DNA from: an uncultured Porphyromonadaceae bacterium
GTDB lineage: Bacteria; Bacteroidota; Bacteroidia; Bacteroidales; Coprobacteraceae
Direction: 5' to 3'
Length of the DNA stretch: 64,000 nucleotides
Assembly: GCA_900545915.1 (NCBI GenBank)
Contig: URAV01000016.1
Coordinates: forward strand, 1 to 64,000
The notes under the pieces are model-generated. The model was not told where the DNA came from, did no database searches, and saw nothing but the letters and a program-made list of their open reading frames with translations. Positions 16,774 through 25,803 of this stretch are shown here, in pieces (position 1 is the stretch's first letter; each line of letters starts with the position of its first letter). A program made the translations under genes and the position numbers.

Positions 16774-16812
16774 GAACAACAAAGAAATATAAATTCATTT
16801 TCTTTGTTGTTC
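16774..16812. terminator. Terminator at the end of the CXXX cassette
   Basis: A perfect 14-bp inverted repeat (16774-16787 and 16799-16812) with an 11-nt loop and a following T-rich tract separates the plus-strand cassette from the convergent lptF/G-like gene. It can serve both strands. Confidence 0.88.
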
Positions 16813-16830
16813 ATTTTTATACTCTGCAAT

Positions 16831-17901
16831 TTATTTTGGAGCTTTTCGATAAAGATAAACAGCTATAATACTATATACGATATTGGGTAACCATACGGCA
16901 ACACGCGGAGATGTCGCTCCGGATACGGCAAAAGTAGACGAAACGGTACTGAAAAGGATATAAGAAAAACTTAAAAGCAGGCCGATACCGATATTGACAC
17001 CCATTCCTCCTTTGACTTTTCTCGAAGAGAGGGACATTCCGATTACGGTAAGGATAAAAGAGGCAGCCGTCATTGCAAATCGTTTCTCGTATTCGATCTC
17101 AAAGTCTTTGATGTTTGCTACACCTCGTTTTTTTTGTCTGTCGATGTATGTTTTCAGTGCACTGGTGGTCATTAATTCACTGTCATATCTGGATATGAGG
17201 AAATCTGAGGGTTCTATGGTAATGATAGAATCTAAGCGGCTACCTCGAGTCAGTTCTTCCCGCATTCCGTTAAAATTTCGGATCATATAATCTTTTATAA
17301 TCCAATGGTATGCCGAGTCATAAGTGACCGTTTGAGCAGTTAGTCTCGATTTCAGAATTTTCCCTTCGAACTTTTCTAAAGAGAAGCGATAACCGGTCTT
17401 CGTATTATTATCGTACCTACTCATGTAAGCAATTACACCGGGCTCTACCTGTAACTGTATATTGCTGGCATAATCTACTTTTTTGTTTTTTACATATTTG
17501 TTTTGAAACTCGATACGGGTGACATTGGCAGGAGGGATTACATAGCTATTAAGATAAAATGTAACACCTGCGATAATCGCTGCCGAGATCATATAGGGAA
17601 TCATCAATCTTCTGAAACTTATGCCACTGGATAACATGGCGATAATTTCGGAGTTGTCGGCAAGTTTGGATGTAAAGAAAATAACGGCGATAAAAGTGAA
17701 TAATGGACTGAATAAATTAGCGAAATAGGGGATGAAATTCAAATAATAATCTACGACTATGGCTTTTAACGGAGCGTTGAGGAACGAATCCAGTTTTTCG
17801 TTTATGTCGAAGACTACCGCAATCGATATGATAAGAGCGATGGCGAAAAAATAAGTCCCCAAAAATTTCTTGATAATATATATGTCGATTTTTTTTAGCA
17901 T
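16831..17901 (-). CDS. LptF/LptG family lipopolysaccharide export permease
   Basis: A 356-aa inner-membrane protein of the YjgP/YjgQ family. These proteins form the transmembrane part of the LptB2FG transporter that lifts lipopolysaccharide from the inner membrane. Membrane segments cluster at the N-terminus (about 12-120) and C-terminus (about 270-350), flanking a periplasmic beta-jellyroll region, as is normal. It starts 10 nt after tgt and is probably co-transcribed with it. Whether it is LptF or LptG cannot be decided here. Confidence 0.85.
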   Translation of the reverse strand: MLKKIDIYIIKKFLGTYFFAIALIISIAVVFDINEKLDSFLNAPLKAIVVDYYLNFIPYFANLFSPLFTFIAVIFFTSKLADNSEIIAMLSSGISFRRLMIPYMISAAIIAGVTFYLNSYVIPPANVTRIEFQNKYVKNKKVDYASNIQLQVEPGVIAYMSRYDNNTKTGYRFSLEKFEGKILKSRLTAQTVTYDSAYHWIIKDYMIRNFNGMREELTRGSRLDSIITIEPSDFLISRYDSELMTTSALKTYIDRQKKRGVANIKDFEIEYEKRFAMTAASFILTVIGMSLSSRKVKGGMGVNIGIGLLLSFSYILFSTVSSTFAVSGATSPRVAVWLPNIVYSIIAVYLYRKAPK

Positions 17902-17911
17902 GCGATAATGT

Positions 17912-19042
17912 TTATAACCGGTGTGTAACCCGTATTATCATCTCGTCTTTCCAAGTTTTAAAAGTACCGTTCAGAATATGTTTTCGAGCTTCTTGAGTAA
18001 GCCATACATAAAAAGCGAGGTTGTGCACCGACGCGATTTGCATAGCGAGAATTTCGTTACTGATAAACAAATGCCTTAGGTAAGCTTTTGAGTATTGATG
18101 GTCTACATAAGATGTACCGTCCGGATCGATGGGCGAAAAATCGTCCGCCCATTTTTTATTCCGCATGTTCATGATCCCGTTTGCTGTAAATAACATTCCG
18201 TTGCGACCGTTGCGAGTAGGCATTACACAGTCGAACATATCGACACCGCGTTCTATTCCTTCCAGAATATTTGCAGGAGTTCCTACACCCATGAGATAAC
18301 GAGGTTTATCGGTCGGCAATATTTCGTTGACGACATCGATCATTTCATACATCTTTTCTGTCGGTTCTCCGACGGCCAGACCTCCGATGGCATTCCCGTC
18401 AGCCCCTAACTGAGCTACATGTTTCGCCGCATCTTTACGTAGGTCGGGATATACACATCCTTGTACGATCGGAAAAAAAGTTTGTTTGTATCCGTATTTG
18501 CCCTCTGTTTCGCAAAAATGTTTCCATCCTCGTTCTAACCAGCGTTGTGTAAGTTGTAAAGATTTCTTTGCATAAGAGTAGTCTGACTGTCCGGGAGGAC
18601 ATTCATCTAAAGCCATCATAATATCCGAGCCGATAATGCGTTGAATATCTACGACTTTCTCGGGTGTAAAAAGATGTTTCGAACCGTCAATATGAGAACG
18701 GAAATGTGCCCCCTCTTCGGTTAATTTCCGGTTTTCTGAGAGAGAAAAAACTTGAAATCCTCCGCTGTCGGTAAGAATAGGTCTGTCCCAACCGTTAAAT
18801 TTATGCAGCCCTCCGGCTTTCTCCAAAGTATCGAGACCGGGTCTTAAATAAAGATGGTATGTATTTCCTAATATGATTTGGGCTTTTATATCCTCTTTCA
18901 GTTCATGCAGATGTACGGCTTTCACCGATGCGACAGTACCTACCGGCATAAATATAGGAGTGTTGATACATCCGTGATCAGTAGTTATTTTCCCCGCTCT
19001 GGCACGACTGCAAGGATCGGTATATTGTAATTCGAAGTCCAT
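17912..19042 (-). CDS. tgt: Queuine/preQ1 tRNA-ribosyltransferase (tRNA-guanine transglycosylase)
   Basis: A 376-aa TIM-barrel enzyme that swaps guanine-34 in tRNA GUN anticodons for a queuosine precursor. TDSGGFQVFSL carries the conserved active-site Asp, and FDCVMPTRNGRNG carries the second (nucleophile) Asp. The frame opens at 19066, but a -7 box overlaps that site, so the start at 19042 (MDFELQY) is chosen. Oddly, the usual Cys-x-Cys-x2-Cys zinc-site segment is replaced by DGTSYVD before the conserved YSKAYLRHL block. Only the His of SVHNL remains. The gene leads an operon with the LptF/G-like gene. Confidence 0.9.
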   Translation of the reverse strand: MDFELQYTDPCSRARAGKITTDHGCINTPIFMPVGTVASVKAVHLHELKEDIKAQIILGNTYHLYLRPGLDTLEKAGGLHKFNGWDRPILTDSGGFQVFSLSENRKLTEEGAHFRSHIDGSKHLFTPEKVVDIQRIIGSDIMMALDECPPGQSDYSYAKKSLQLTQRWLERGWKHFCETEGKYGYKQTFFPIVQGCVYPDLRKDAAKHVAQLGADGNAIGGLAVGEPTEKMYEMIDVVNEILPTDKPRYLMGVGTPANILEGIERGVDMFDCVMPTRNGRNGMLFTANGIMNMRNKKWADDFSPIDPDGTSYVDHQYSKAYLRHLFISNEILAMQIASVHNLAFYVWLTQEARKHILNGTFKTWKDEMIIRVTHRL

Positions 19043-19063
19043 TCTTTTATTTAAAATTTGTCG

Positions 19064-19071
19064 CAAATATA
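19064..19071 (-). promoter_or_regulatory. -7 box of the tgt-lptF/G operon
   Basis: On the minus strand 19071-19064 reads TATATTTG, a match to TAnnTTTG, 21 nt before the tgt ATG at 19042. The short leader supports that start. Confidence 0.6.
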
Positions 19072-19258
19072 CTGCTTTTTAAAGATAGAATTGCTATCCG
19101 CAACAGATAGAATATCGAAAATTCTATATGAAAAGATAAAATTTATCTTCAAGATAAGAAGTTTTGTCTTTAGATGTTTTTTTACAGGTGTTTTTTGTTT
19201 TTTATTGTTCAAGTAGGTTAATGAAAAATGATTTTCTCTTTTTCCCCGGATGATAAAA

Positions 19259-19266
19259 TATATTTG
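19259..19266 (+). promoter_or_regulatory. -7 box of the 169-aa exported protein gene
   Basis: TATATTTG matches TAnnTTTG and lies 23 nt before the ATG at 19290. Confidence 0.5.
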
Positions 19267-19289
19267 TATAAAAATTACTCAATGTTATT

Positions 19290-19799
19290 ATGACACGGAA
19301 GGCGGTACTTGTTTGGTCGTATTTTGTCGGACTGATTTTATATCCGTCGTACATGTTTGCGCAAGAACCGCCCGTAGAGACTCCGAAATTACTTTTTGAT
19401 GGAAAAACATTTACCCTTCCGTTTGAAAAACCGGTATCGCAAAAGCGTCAAATTGCAGATACGCTTTTAGTAGGGATGCCGATAGAGGCATATATAGAAC
19501 CGCTGGATCTTAAACTGTCGGAGTATAAGTTTGCCTTACCTAATAATCCTTCTCAGACAATAAAGCGGGCATTACTTATTCACATGGTAAATTCTAAAGG
19601 AGATGAGAAGCAAAACATATTAATGTTGAGAGCAAGAAATAATGTAGCTCAAATGCTGAATTTATCAGGAGCTAAACGAACGAAAAGTCTCGGCTTCAGT
19701 CTTGATCCGGTCTATTATATCCAGCGTCGGAAGGAGATTAAAAGTGCTGAGAGAGCACGGTTGATCATCCGGGATCTGAATAAATTAGATTCCAAATAA
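19290..19799 (+). CDS. Small exported protein, unknown function
   Basis: A 169-aa protein with an N-terminal signal peptide (residues 1-24, ending MFAQ). The mature part is basic toward its end, with TIKRALLIHMVNSKG and an Arg-rich C-terminal helix (about 130-169). I recognise no domain, repeats or catalytic motif. It is monocistronic, with a -7 box before it and a terminator hairpin 28 nt after it. It is probably a periplasmic Bacteroidales protein; its function is open. Confidence 0.7.
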   Translation: MTRKAVLVWSYFVGLILYPSYMFAQEPPVETPKLLFDGKTFTLPFEKPVSQKRQIADTLLVGMPIEAYIEPLDLKLSEYKFALPNNPSQTIKRALLIHMVNSKGDEKQNILMLRARNNVAQMLNLSGAKRTKSLGFSLDPVYYIQRRKEIKSAERARLIIRDLNKLDSK

Positions 19800-19827
19800 A
19801 TCCTTTTATAAAATTAAATAGACTTTT

Positions 19828-19857
19828 GAAGAGGTATTGGTGTACAGTTACCTCTTC
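19828..19857 (+). terminator. Terminator after the 169-aa exported protein
   Basis: A perfect 9-bp stem (19828-19836 and 19849-19857) with a 12-nt loop is followed by TTTATTG. The remaining gap to about 20015 has no visible gene. Confidence 0.65.
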
Positions 19858-20019
19858 TTTATTGTTTGTCGAACAAAGCAGAACTCGAATTGTTATAGGT
19901 AATATAGGTCAAAATGTCAGTTTATGGAACTGTTTAAGTGTAAATGCATTTTTTTGTTGGATAGGGTTTCCGTAATCTTTAATATGGTCATTTTGTCATT
20001 TTAACCGATTGGCTATTAG

Positions 20020-20057
20020 TATTTTTGTCTGTAAATTCATTTGGCATCCTTTTTGCG
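20020..20057 (+). promoter_or_regulatory. Sigma-54-like promoter, and a -7 box, before clpB
   Basis: TTGGCATCCTTTTTGCG (20041-20057) has the GG-N10-GC spacing of sigma-54 -24/-12 promoters and nearly the full consensus TGGCAC-N5-TTGCW; only the last base and one inner base differ. A housekeeping-type -7 box TATTTTTG also lies at 20020-20027. Transcription from the sigma-54 site would begin near 20069, giving a leader of about 40 nt with a strong GGAGAA ribosome site before the ATG. Confidence 0.55.
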
Positions 20058-20107
20058 AATAACTTCTTGAATTTAACTAAAAAAAGAATGGAAAGGAGAA
20101 AAAAGAT

Positions 20108-22696
20108 ATGAACTTTAATAATTTTACAATCAAATCGCAAGAAGCTGTTCAGAAAGCAGTCGAGATAACTTCTGCCAATGGACAGCAGGCTATCGAGCCG
20201 GTGCACTTGCTGAAAGGTGTTGTTGATGTGGGAGAAAGCCTTGTCAATTATATTTTTCAGAAATTGGGCGTTAATGTTAATTTACTGAAAACAGCAATTG
20301 ATCGGGAGATTGCGTCTTTACCTAAAGTGAGTGGAGGTGAACCTTATTTGAGTCGTGATGCAAATACGGTATTGCAAAAAGCTTCTGACTACTCTTCTAA
20401 GATGGGAGACCAGTTCGTTGCTTTAGAATCTATTCTGATGGCTCTATTGCAAACCAAAAGTTCGGCATCGTCTTTTATGAAAGATGCCGGGATTAATGAA
20501 AAAGAATTGGGAGCGGCTATTGATGAATTGAGAAAAGGACAAAGCGTAAAGGATGCTTCTGCTGAAGATACTTATAATGCTTTGAGTAAGTATGCGATTA
20601 ATTTAAATGAGCGTGCCCGTACCGGGAAGCTTGATCCGGTGATCGGACGGGATGACGAGATCCGTAGGGTATTGCAGATATTAAGTCGGCGTACGAAAAA
20701 TAATCCTATATTGATAGGTGAGCCGGGTACTGGTAAAACTGCCATAGCAGAAGGTTTGGCTCATAGAATTGTACGTGGAGATGTCCCTGAAAATCTGAAA
20801 ACCAAACAGATATATTCTTTGGACATGGGAGCTTTGGTTGCTGGAGCTAAATACAAAGGCGAGTTTGAGGAACGGCTTAAAGCAGTTGTTAATGAGGTGA
20901 CTCAGGCTGAAGGAGAGATTATTCTTTTTATAGATGAGATACATACTTTGGTCGGTGCGGGAAAAGGTGAGGGGGCGATGGATGCCGCTAATATCTTAAA
21001 ACCTGCATTGGCAAGAGGAGAACTTCGCTCGATTGGTGCTACTACTTTAGATGAGTATCAGAAATATTTTGAAAAAGATAAGGCTCTTGAACGTCGTTTC
21101 CAAATTGTTATGGTCGATGAACCTGATGAATTGAGTACGATTTCGATTTTGAGAGGTTTAAAAGAACGGTATGAAAATCACCACAAAGTGCGTATTAAAG
21201 ATGATGCGATCATTGCCGCCGTACAACTGTCCGAACGATATATTACAGATCGTTTTTTGCCGGATAAGGCAATCGATTTAATGGATGAAGCTGCTGCGAA
21301 GTTGCGTCTTGAAGTAGATTCTGTTCCTGAAGCTTTGGATGAGATTTCTCGTCGTATTAAACAGTTGGAAATCGAACGAGAAGCGATCAAAAGAGAAAAT
21401 GATAAAGATAAACTGAAAACGTTGAATGAGGAAATTGCCAATTTGAAAGAGGAAGAAACGAAGTTTAAAGCTAAGTGGGAATCCGAAAAGGAATTGGTCA
21501 ATAAAATTCAGCAAAATAAAATCGATATAGAGAATCTTAAGTTCGAGGCCGATCGTGCGGAGAGAGAAGGCGATTATGAGAAAGTCGCTGAAATACGATA
21601 TGCAAAAATTACGGCTAAAGAACAAGAAATAAAAGATGTTCAGGAAAAACTGAAAACTTTGCAAGGCGGTGCTGCCATGATCAAGGAAGAGGTAGATGCG
21701 GAAGATATTGCCGATGTCGTTTCCAGATGGACGGGAATTCCTGTCAGTAAAATGATGCAGAGTGAAAAAGAAAAACTGCTTCATCTGGAAGAAGAACTTC
21801 ATAAACGTGTAGTCGGACAAGAAGAGGCTATACAGGCTGTTTCGGATGCTGTTCGTCGTAGCCGTGCGGGACTGAGTGATCCGCGTCGTCCGATAGGCTC
21901 ATTTATTTTCTTGGGGACTACGGGTGTCGGAAAAACAGAACTGGCAAAAGCTTTGGCGGAATATTTGTTTGACGATGAAAATATGATGACCCGTATCGAT
22001 ATGAGTGAGTATCAGGACAAATTCAGTGTGACTCGTCTTATCGGATCGCCTCCTGGATATGTCGGATATGAAGAAGGTGGGCAGTTGACCGAAGCGATAC
22101 GGCGTAAACCGTACTCGGTAGTGTTGTTCGACGAAATAGAAAAGGCTCATCCCGATATTTTCAATATTTTATTGCAAGTGTTGGATGACGGACGTTTGAC
22201 CGATAATAAGGGGCGTTTGGTGAATTTTAAGAATACGATTATCATCATGACTTCCAATATGGGATCAAGTCTTATTCGGGAAAATTTCGAGAAAATTACA
22301 CCCGAAAATAAAGATGAAATTACAGAAATGACCAAACGTCAAGTATTGGATCTGTTGAAACAATCTATACGTCCTGAGTTCCTGAATCGTATCGACGAAA
22401 CGATTATGTTTACTCCTCTTAATGAAAAAGAGATCGAGCAAATTGTTGCTATGCAGCTTAAAGGAATTGAGAAATTGTTGGCTTCGAACGGTGTGAAACT
22501 GGATATTACACCGGCAGCTTTGGCCTTTGTCGCTAAAGAGGGTTATGATCCGCAATTCGGTGCTCGTCCGGTAAAGCGTATCATTCACCGGTATATATTG
22601 AATCAGTTGTCGAAAGATTTATTGGCTCAGAAAGTAGATAAAAGCAAACCTATTGTTATCGATGCTGATGAAAACGGGTTGGTATTTAGAAATTAA
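20108..22696 (+). CDS. clpB: ATP-dependent chaperone ClpB
   Basis: An 862-aa Hsp100 disaggregase that with DnaK rescues proteins from aggregates. The order is an N-terminal Clp domain (about 1-145), AAA+ module 1 with Walker A GEPGTGKTA, a long middle-domain coiled coil (about 410-530, Glu/Lys-rich), and AAA+ module 2 with GTTGVGKTE and GYVGYEEGGQLT. The middle domain and lack of an IGF/L ClpP loop separate it from ClpA/ClpC. It has a strong ribosome site, is monocistronic, and ends in a good terminator. Its promoter region looks sigma-54 dependent. Confidence 0.96.
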   Translation: MNFNNFTIKSQEAVQKAVEITSANGQQAIEPVHLLKGVVDVGESLVNYIFQKLGVNVNLLKTAIDREIASLPKVSGGEPYLSRDANTVLQKASDYSSKMGDQFVALESILMALLQTKSSASSFMKDAGINEKELGAAIDELRKGQSVKDASAEDTYNALSKYAINLNERARTGKLDPVIGRDDEIRRVLQILSRRTKNNPILIGEPGTGKTAIAEGLAHRIVRGDVPENLKTKQIYSLDMGALVAGAKYKGEFEERLKAVVNEVTQAEGEIILFIDEIHTLVGAGKGEGAMDAANILKPALARGELRSIGATTLDEYQKYFEKDKALERRFQIVMVDEPDELSTISILRGLKERYENHHKVRIKDDAIIAAVQLSERYITDRFLPDKAIDLMDEAAAKLRLEVDSVPEALDEISRRIKQLEIEREAIKRENDKDKLKTLNEEIANLKEEETKFKAKWESEKELVNKIQQNKIDIENLKFEADRAEREGDYEKVAEIRYAKITAKEQEIKDVQEKLKTLQGGAAMIKEEVDAEDIADVVSRWTGIPVSKMMQSEKEKLLHLEEELHKRVVGQEEAIQAVSDAVRRSRAGLSDPRRPIGSFIFLGTTGVGKTELAKALAEYLFDDENMMTRIDMSEYQDKFSVTRLIGSPPGYVGYEEGGQLTEAIRRKPYSVVLFDEIEKAHPDIFNILLQVLDDGRLTDNKGRLVNFKNTIIIMTSNMGSSLIRENFEKITPENKDEITEMTKRQVLDLLKQSIRPEFLNRIDETIMFTPLNEKEIEQIVAMQLKGIEKLLASNGVKLDITPAALAFVAKEGYDPQFGARPVKRIIHRYILNQLSKDLLAQKVDKSKPIVIDADENGLVFRN

Positions 22697-22717
22697 TTGA
22701 TATTTCTATAATAGAGG

Positions 22718-22756
22718 GGGAACTTTGCTGTCAAAAAGTAAAGTTCCCTTTTTTAT
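22718..22756 (+). terminator. Terminator after clpB
   Basis: A perfect 9-bp stem (22718-22726 and 22740-22748) is followed by a run of seven T. Confidence 0.85.
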
Positions 22757-22832
22757 TTGTAAGTCTTGAATTTTGAATCAAAATAGATCTTTTTTGAAAT
22801 GTTTCTATTCCTTTCCTTCTTTTCGTTTCTCT

Positions 22833-22840
22833 TACATTTG
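22833..22840 (+). promoter_or_regulatory. -7 box of the GH35 gene
   Basis: TACATTTG matches TAnnTTTG and lies 40 nt before the ATG at 22881. Confidence 0.55.
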
Positions 22841-22880
22841 CATTTAAAAAATCATAGTGTGTATATCTAATGCTGATTAT

Positions 22881-25352
22881 ATGAGAAATGTTTTTTTGAG
22901 CTTATTGTTTTTGATTGTATGCAATTCTTTTGTGATAGAGGCAAAAAATAGTTTAGTTAGTGATTTTGTGGTGTCAAGAGAGGAAAACGCAAAGAATATT
23001 GTTTGTAAACACGAGGTTTGCCATGAAGATAAATTTAATGTAAATGATAGAATTCGAAAAGATGAAACGTCTCGGTCTTGTTTTGAAGTAGGAAAAGGTA
23101 CTTTCCTCTTGAATGGTAAGTCTTTTGTCATAAAAGCGGCTGAGTTGCATTACCCTCGCATACCTAAACCGTATTGGGAACAGCGCATCAAGCTTTGTAA
23201 AGCTCTTGGTATGAATACGATCTGTCTCTATGTGTTTTGGAATTTGCATGAGCCTCGACCGGGGGAGTTTGATTTTACCGGTCAAAATGATTTGGCGGCA
23301 TTTTGTAGGCTATGCCAGCAAAATGATATGTATGTCATTTTACGTCCGGGACCGTATGTCTGTGCCGAGTGGGAGATGGGCGGATTACCTTGGTGGTTAC
23401 TTAAGAAAAAAGATATACGCCTGAGGGAAGCAGATCCGTATTTCATGGAACGTGTAAATATATTTGAACGGGAAGTTGCACGACAAGTTGGCGGGTTGAC
23501 CATTCAGAACGGAGGTCCTATCATTATGGTTCAGGTAGAAAATGAATACGGTTCTTATGGTGAAAGTAAAGAATATGTATCGCAGATACGAGATATTGTA
23601 CGTACTAATTTTGGTGATGTAACATTATTTCAATGTGATTGGGCGTCAAACTTTACCAAAAATGCTTTGCCGGATTTACTTTGGACTATAAATTTCGGCA
23701 CGGGTGCTAATATCGATCAGCAATTTGCAGGATTGAAAGAGCTTCGTCCCGATAGTCCGTTGATGTGCAGTGAATTTTGGAGCGGTTGGTTCGATAAATG
23801 GGGGGCTAATCATGAAACCCGACCGGCTTCGGACATGATATCCGGGATTGACGAGATGCTTTCAAAAGGTATATCGTTTAGTCTTTATATGACTCATGGA
23901 GGAACTAATTGGGGACATTGGGCAGGAGCGAACTCACCGGGATTTGCCCCTGATGTTACTTCTTATGATTATGATGCCCCTATTAGTGAATCTGGACAGA
24001 CGACTCCGAAATATTGGGCGTTACGGAAAACATTGGGAAAATATATGAATGGGGAGAAACTGGCGAAAGTTCCGGCTTTGATCAAATCTGTTAGTATTCC
24101 GGCTTTTCAATTTACAGAGTTTGCTCCGCTATTTGCAAATTTACCGGTAGCCAAAAAGGATAAGAATATTCGCACTATGGAAGAATATGATCAGGGATTC
24201 GGTTCGATTCTTTATCGTACGGTTTTACCGGAAATAACCTCTTTTGCACAGCTTACAGTAAATGAGGCGCACGATTATGCACAGATCTTTATCGATGGTA
24301 AATATATCGGAAAATTAGATCGTCGTAACGGAGAAAAACAGCTTACTTTACCTGCATGCCCGAAAGGAGCACAGCTCGATATTCTTGTAGAAGCTATGGG
24401 GCGCATTAATTTCGGACGCGCAATTAAAGATTATAAGGGGATCACGGAAAACGTAGAGCTCTCTATAAATATAGACGGGTATTCTTTTATTTGCGATTTA
24501 AAGAATTGGGAAGTTTTCAATATTGAAGATTCCTATGAGTTTTATAAAAAAATGAAGTTTCATCCGATCCTGTCGTTAAAAGATAAATACGGTCAGCGTA
24601 TTCCGGGCTGTTATCGAGCGACGTTTCAAATGAAAAGAACGGGCGATACTTTTTTGAATTTCGAGACGTGGGGCAAGGGGTTGGTTTATGTCAATGGCCA
24701 TGCATTAGGACGTATTTGGGAAATCGGTCCACAACAGACGCTTTATGTTCCGGGTTGTTGGCTGAAAAAAGGAGAAAATGAAATTCTTGTTTTTGATATT
24801 ATTGGTCCTAAAGATGCGAAGTCTGAAGGTTTGGATAAGCCGCTTTTGGATCAACTGCTTGTTCAAAAGCCGCTTACGCATCGTAAGGAGGGAGAAAACT
24901 TGAATCTTTCGGATGAACGACCTGTTTTTTCAGGATGTTTCAAAGCGGGAAATGGCTGGCAAGAAATAAAATTCGATAGACCGGTCACCGGTCGTTATAT
25001 TTGTTTAGAAGCATTGAATGCCCAAGATGGGAAAGAACTTGCTTGTATTGCAGAAATGCATGTATTGACCGAAAATGGTGAACGGCTTTCTCGTGAACCG
25101 TGGATAGTAGCTTATGCCGATAGCGAGGATGTGTCGCATGTTAATCGTTCGGCAGATAAAATTTTCGATTTGCAGGAATCTACTTATTGGAGTACTGTTA
25201 AGGGGGTTAATTATCCTCATTCCGTAGTCATTGACTTAGGTGCGGTTTATACGTTAACCGGAATTCAGTATTTGCCTCGTATGGAGAGTGAAGTTCCCGG
25301 CGGAATCAAGGATTTTAAAATTTATGTAAAGTCTTATCCTTTTAAATTGTGA
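22881..25352 (+). CDS. GH35 beta-galactosidase with C-terminal discoidin-like domain
   Basis: An 823-aa exported glycosidase that removes terminal beta-galactose. A signal peptide (about 1-19) precedes a 45-residue polar stretch, then the GH35 TIM barrel (about 67-390). The acid/base is Glu222 in VENEYGSYG and the nucleophile Glu298 in CSEFWSGW. Beta-sandwich modules follow, and the last 150 residues look like an F5/8-type (discoidin) carbohydrate-binding domain. An in-frame ATG at 22857 exists, but MRNVFLSLL at 22881 starts a proper signal peptide. It is monocistronic. The polar stretch between the signal and the barrel is unusual. Confidence 0.9.
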   Translation: MRNVFLSLLFLIVCNSFVIEAKNSLVSDFVVSREENAKNIVCKHEVCHEDKFNVNDRIRKDETSRSCFEVGKGTFLLNGKSFVIKAAELHYPRIPKPYWEQRIKLCKALGMNTICLYVFWNLHEPRPGEFDFTGQNDLAAFCRLCQQNDMYVILRPGPYVCAEWEMGGLPWWLLKKKDIRLREADPYFMERVNIFEREVARQVGGLTIQNGGPIIMVQVENEYGSYGESKEYVSQIRDIVRTNFGDVTLFQCDWASNFTKNALPDLLWTINFGTGANIDQQFAGLKELRPDSPLMCSEFWSGWFDKWGANHETRPASDMISGIDEMLSKGISFSLYMTHGGTNWGHWAGANSPGFAPDVTSYDYDAPISESGQTTPKYWALRKTLGKYMNGEKLAKVPALIKSVSIPAFQFTEFAPLFANLPVAKKDKNIRTMEEYDQGFGSILYRTVLPEITSFAQLTVNEAHDYAQIFIDGKYIGKLDRRNGEKQLTLPACPKGAQLDILVEAMGRINFGRAIKDYKGITENVELSINIDGYSFICDLKNWEVFNIEDSYEFYKKMKFHPILSLKDKYGQRIPGCYRATFQMKRTGDTFLNFETWGKGLVYVNGHALGRIWEIGPQQTLYVPGCWLKKGENEILVFDIIGPKDAKSEGLDKPLLDQLLVQKPLTHRKEGENLNLSDERPVFSGCFKAGNGWQEIKFDRPVTGRYICLEALNAQDGKELACIAEMHVLTENGERLSREPWIVAYADSEDVSHVNRSADKIFDLQESTYWSTVKGVNYPHSVVIDLGAVYTLTGIQYLPRMESEVPGGIKDFKIYVKSYPFKL

Positions 25353-25429
25353 TCTCATGAATTGGATATTGTTTTTGTTGTAGAGATTTATGGATTAAAT
25401 ATTTCGAATCACTTTTTGTTTTATTTCAT

Positions 25430-25477
25430 ACTAAAAAATACGGAGGATAATATCTAATATCTTCCGTATTTTTTAGT
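25430..25477. terminator. Terminator after the GH35 gene
   Basis: A 15-bp perfect inverted repeat (25430-25444 and 25463-25477) whose A/T-rich outer part provides a T-tract on each strand. It can stop transcription in either direction. Confidence 0.75.
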
Positions 25478-25669
25478 GTAATGCTGTGTTTAATCTGTTT
25501 AAAATTTTCGATAAAATATATATTCAAAATTTTTTGATTTTTTTGCTCTGTTTTCCTGTTTCTATCCTTATATTCTTTATCGGGACAAAAACACCCTTGA
25601 AAACGGTTCTCAAAAATGTTTGTGCAGAATTTAGATGGACTGATGTGATAGATAATTGTTCAAATAAAT

Positions 25670-25701
25670 AACCAACCGCAAATTATTCTCTGCGATTGGT
25701 T
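25670..25701. terminator. Imperfect hairpin, probable terminator
   Basis: An 11-bp stem with one mismatch (25670-25680 and 25691-25701) and a 10-nt loop is followed by ATTTTAT. It lies about 100 nt past the end of the convergent minus-strand gene at 25804. Confidence 0.55.
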
Positions 25702-25803
25702 ATTTTATCATGTATTATTTCTTATTCTAATAAAATCAAGATTAAACAATTACGTCCCGGATCGAATAAATTTATTGCTTCTACTCTTGATTTGCAGTTT
25801 ATT

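Larger units (their letters stand above)
25353..25803. other. 451-bp intergenic region between convergent genes
   Basis: It contains the two terminator hairpins listed separately. A GTG-started 61-codon frame (25486-25671) and another short frame (25696-25884) lack ribosome sites and start signals and are not called. Nothing else is visible. Confidence 0.6.

Noticed and set aside
21278..21820. 180-codon minus-strand frame inside clpB
   Set aside because: Phe-rich antisense frame opposite the ClpB coiled coil; no start signal or recognisable domain.
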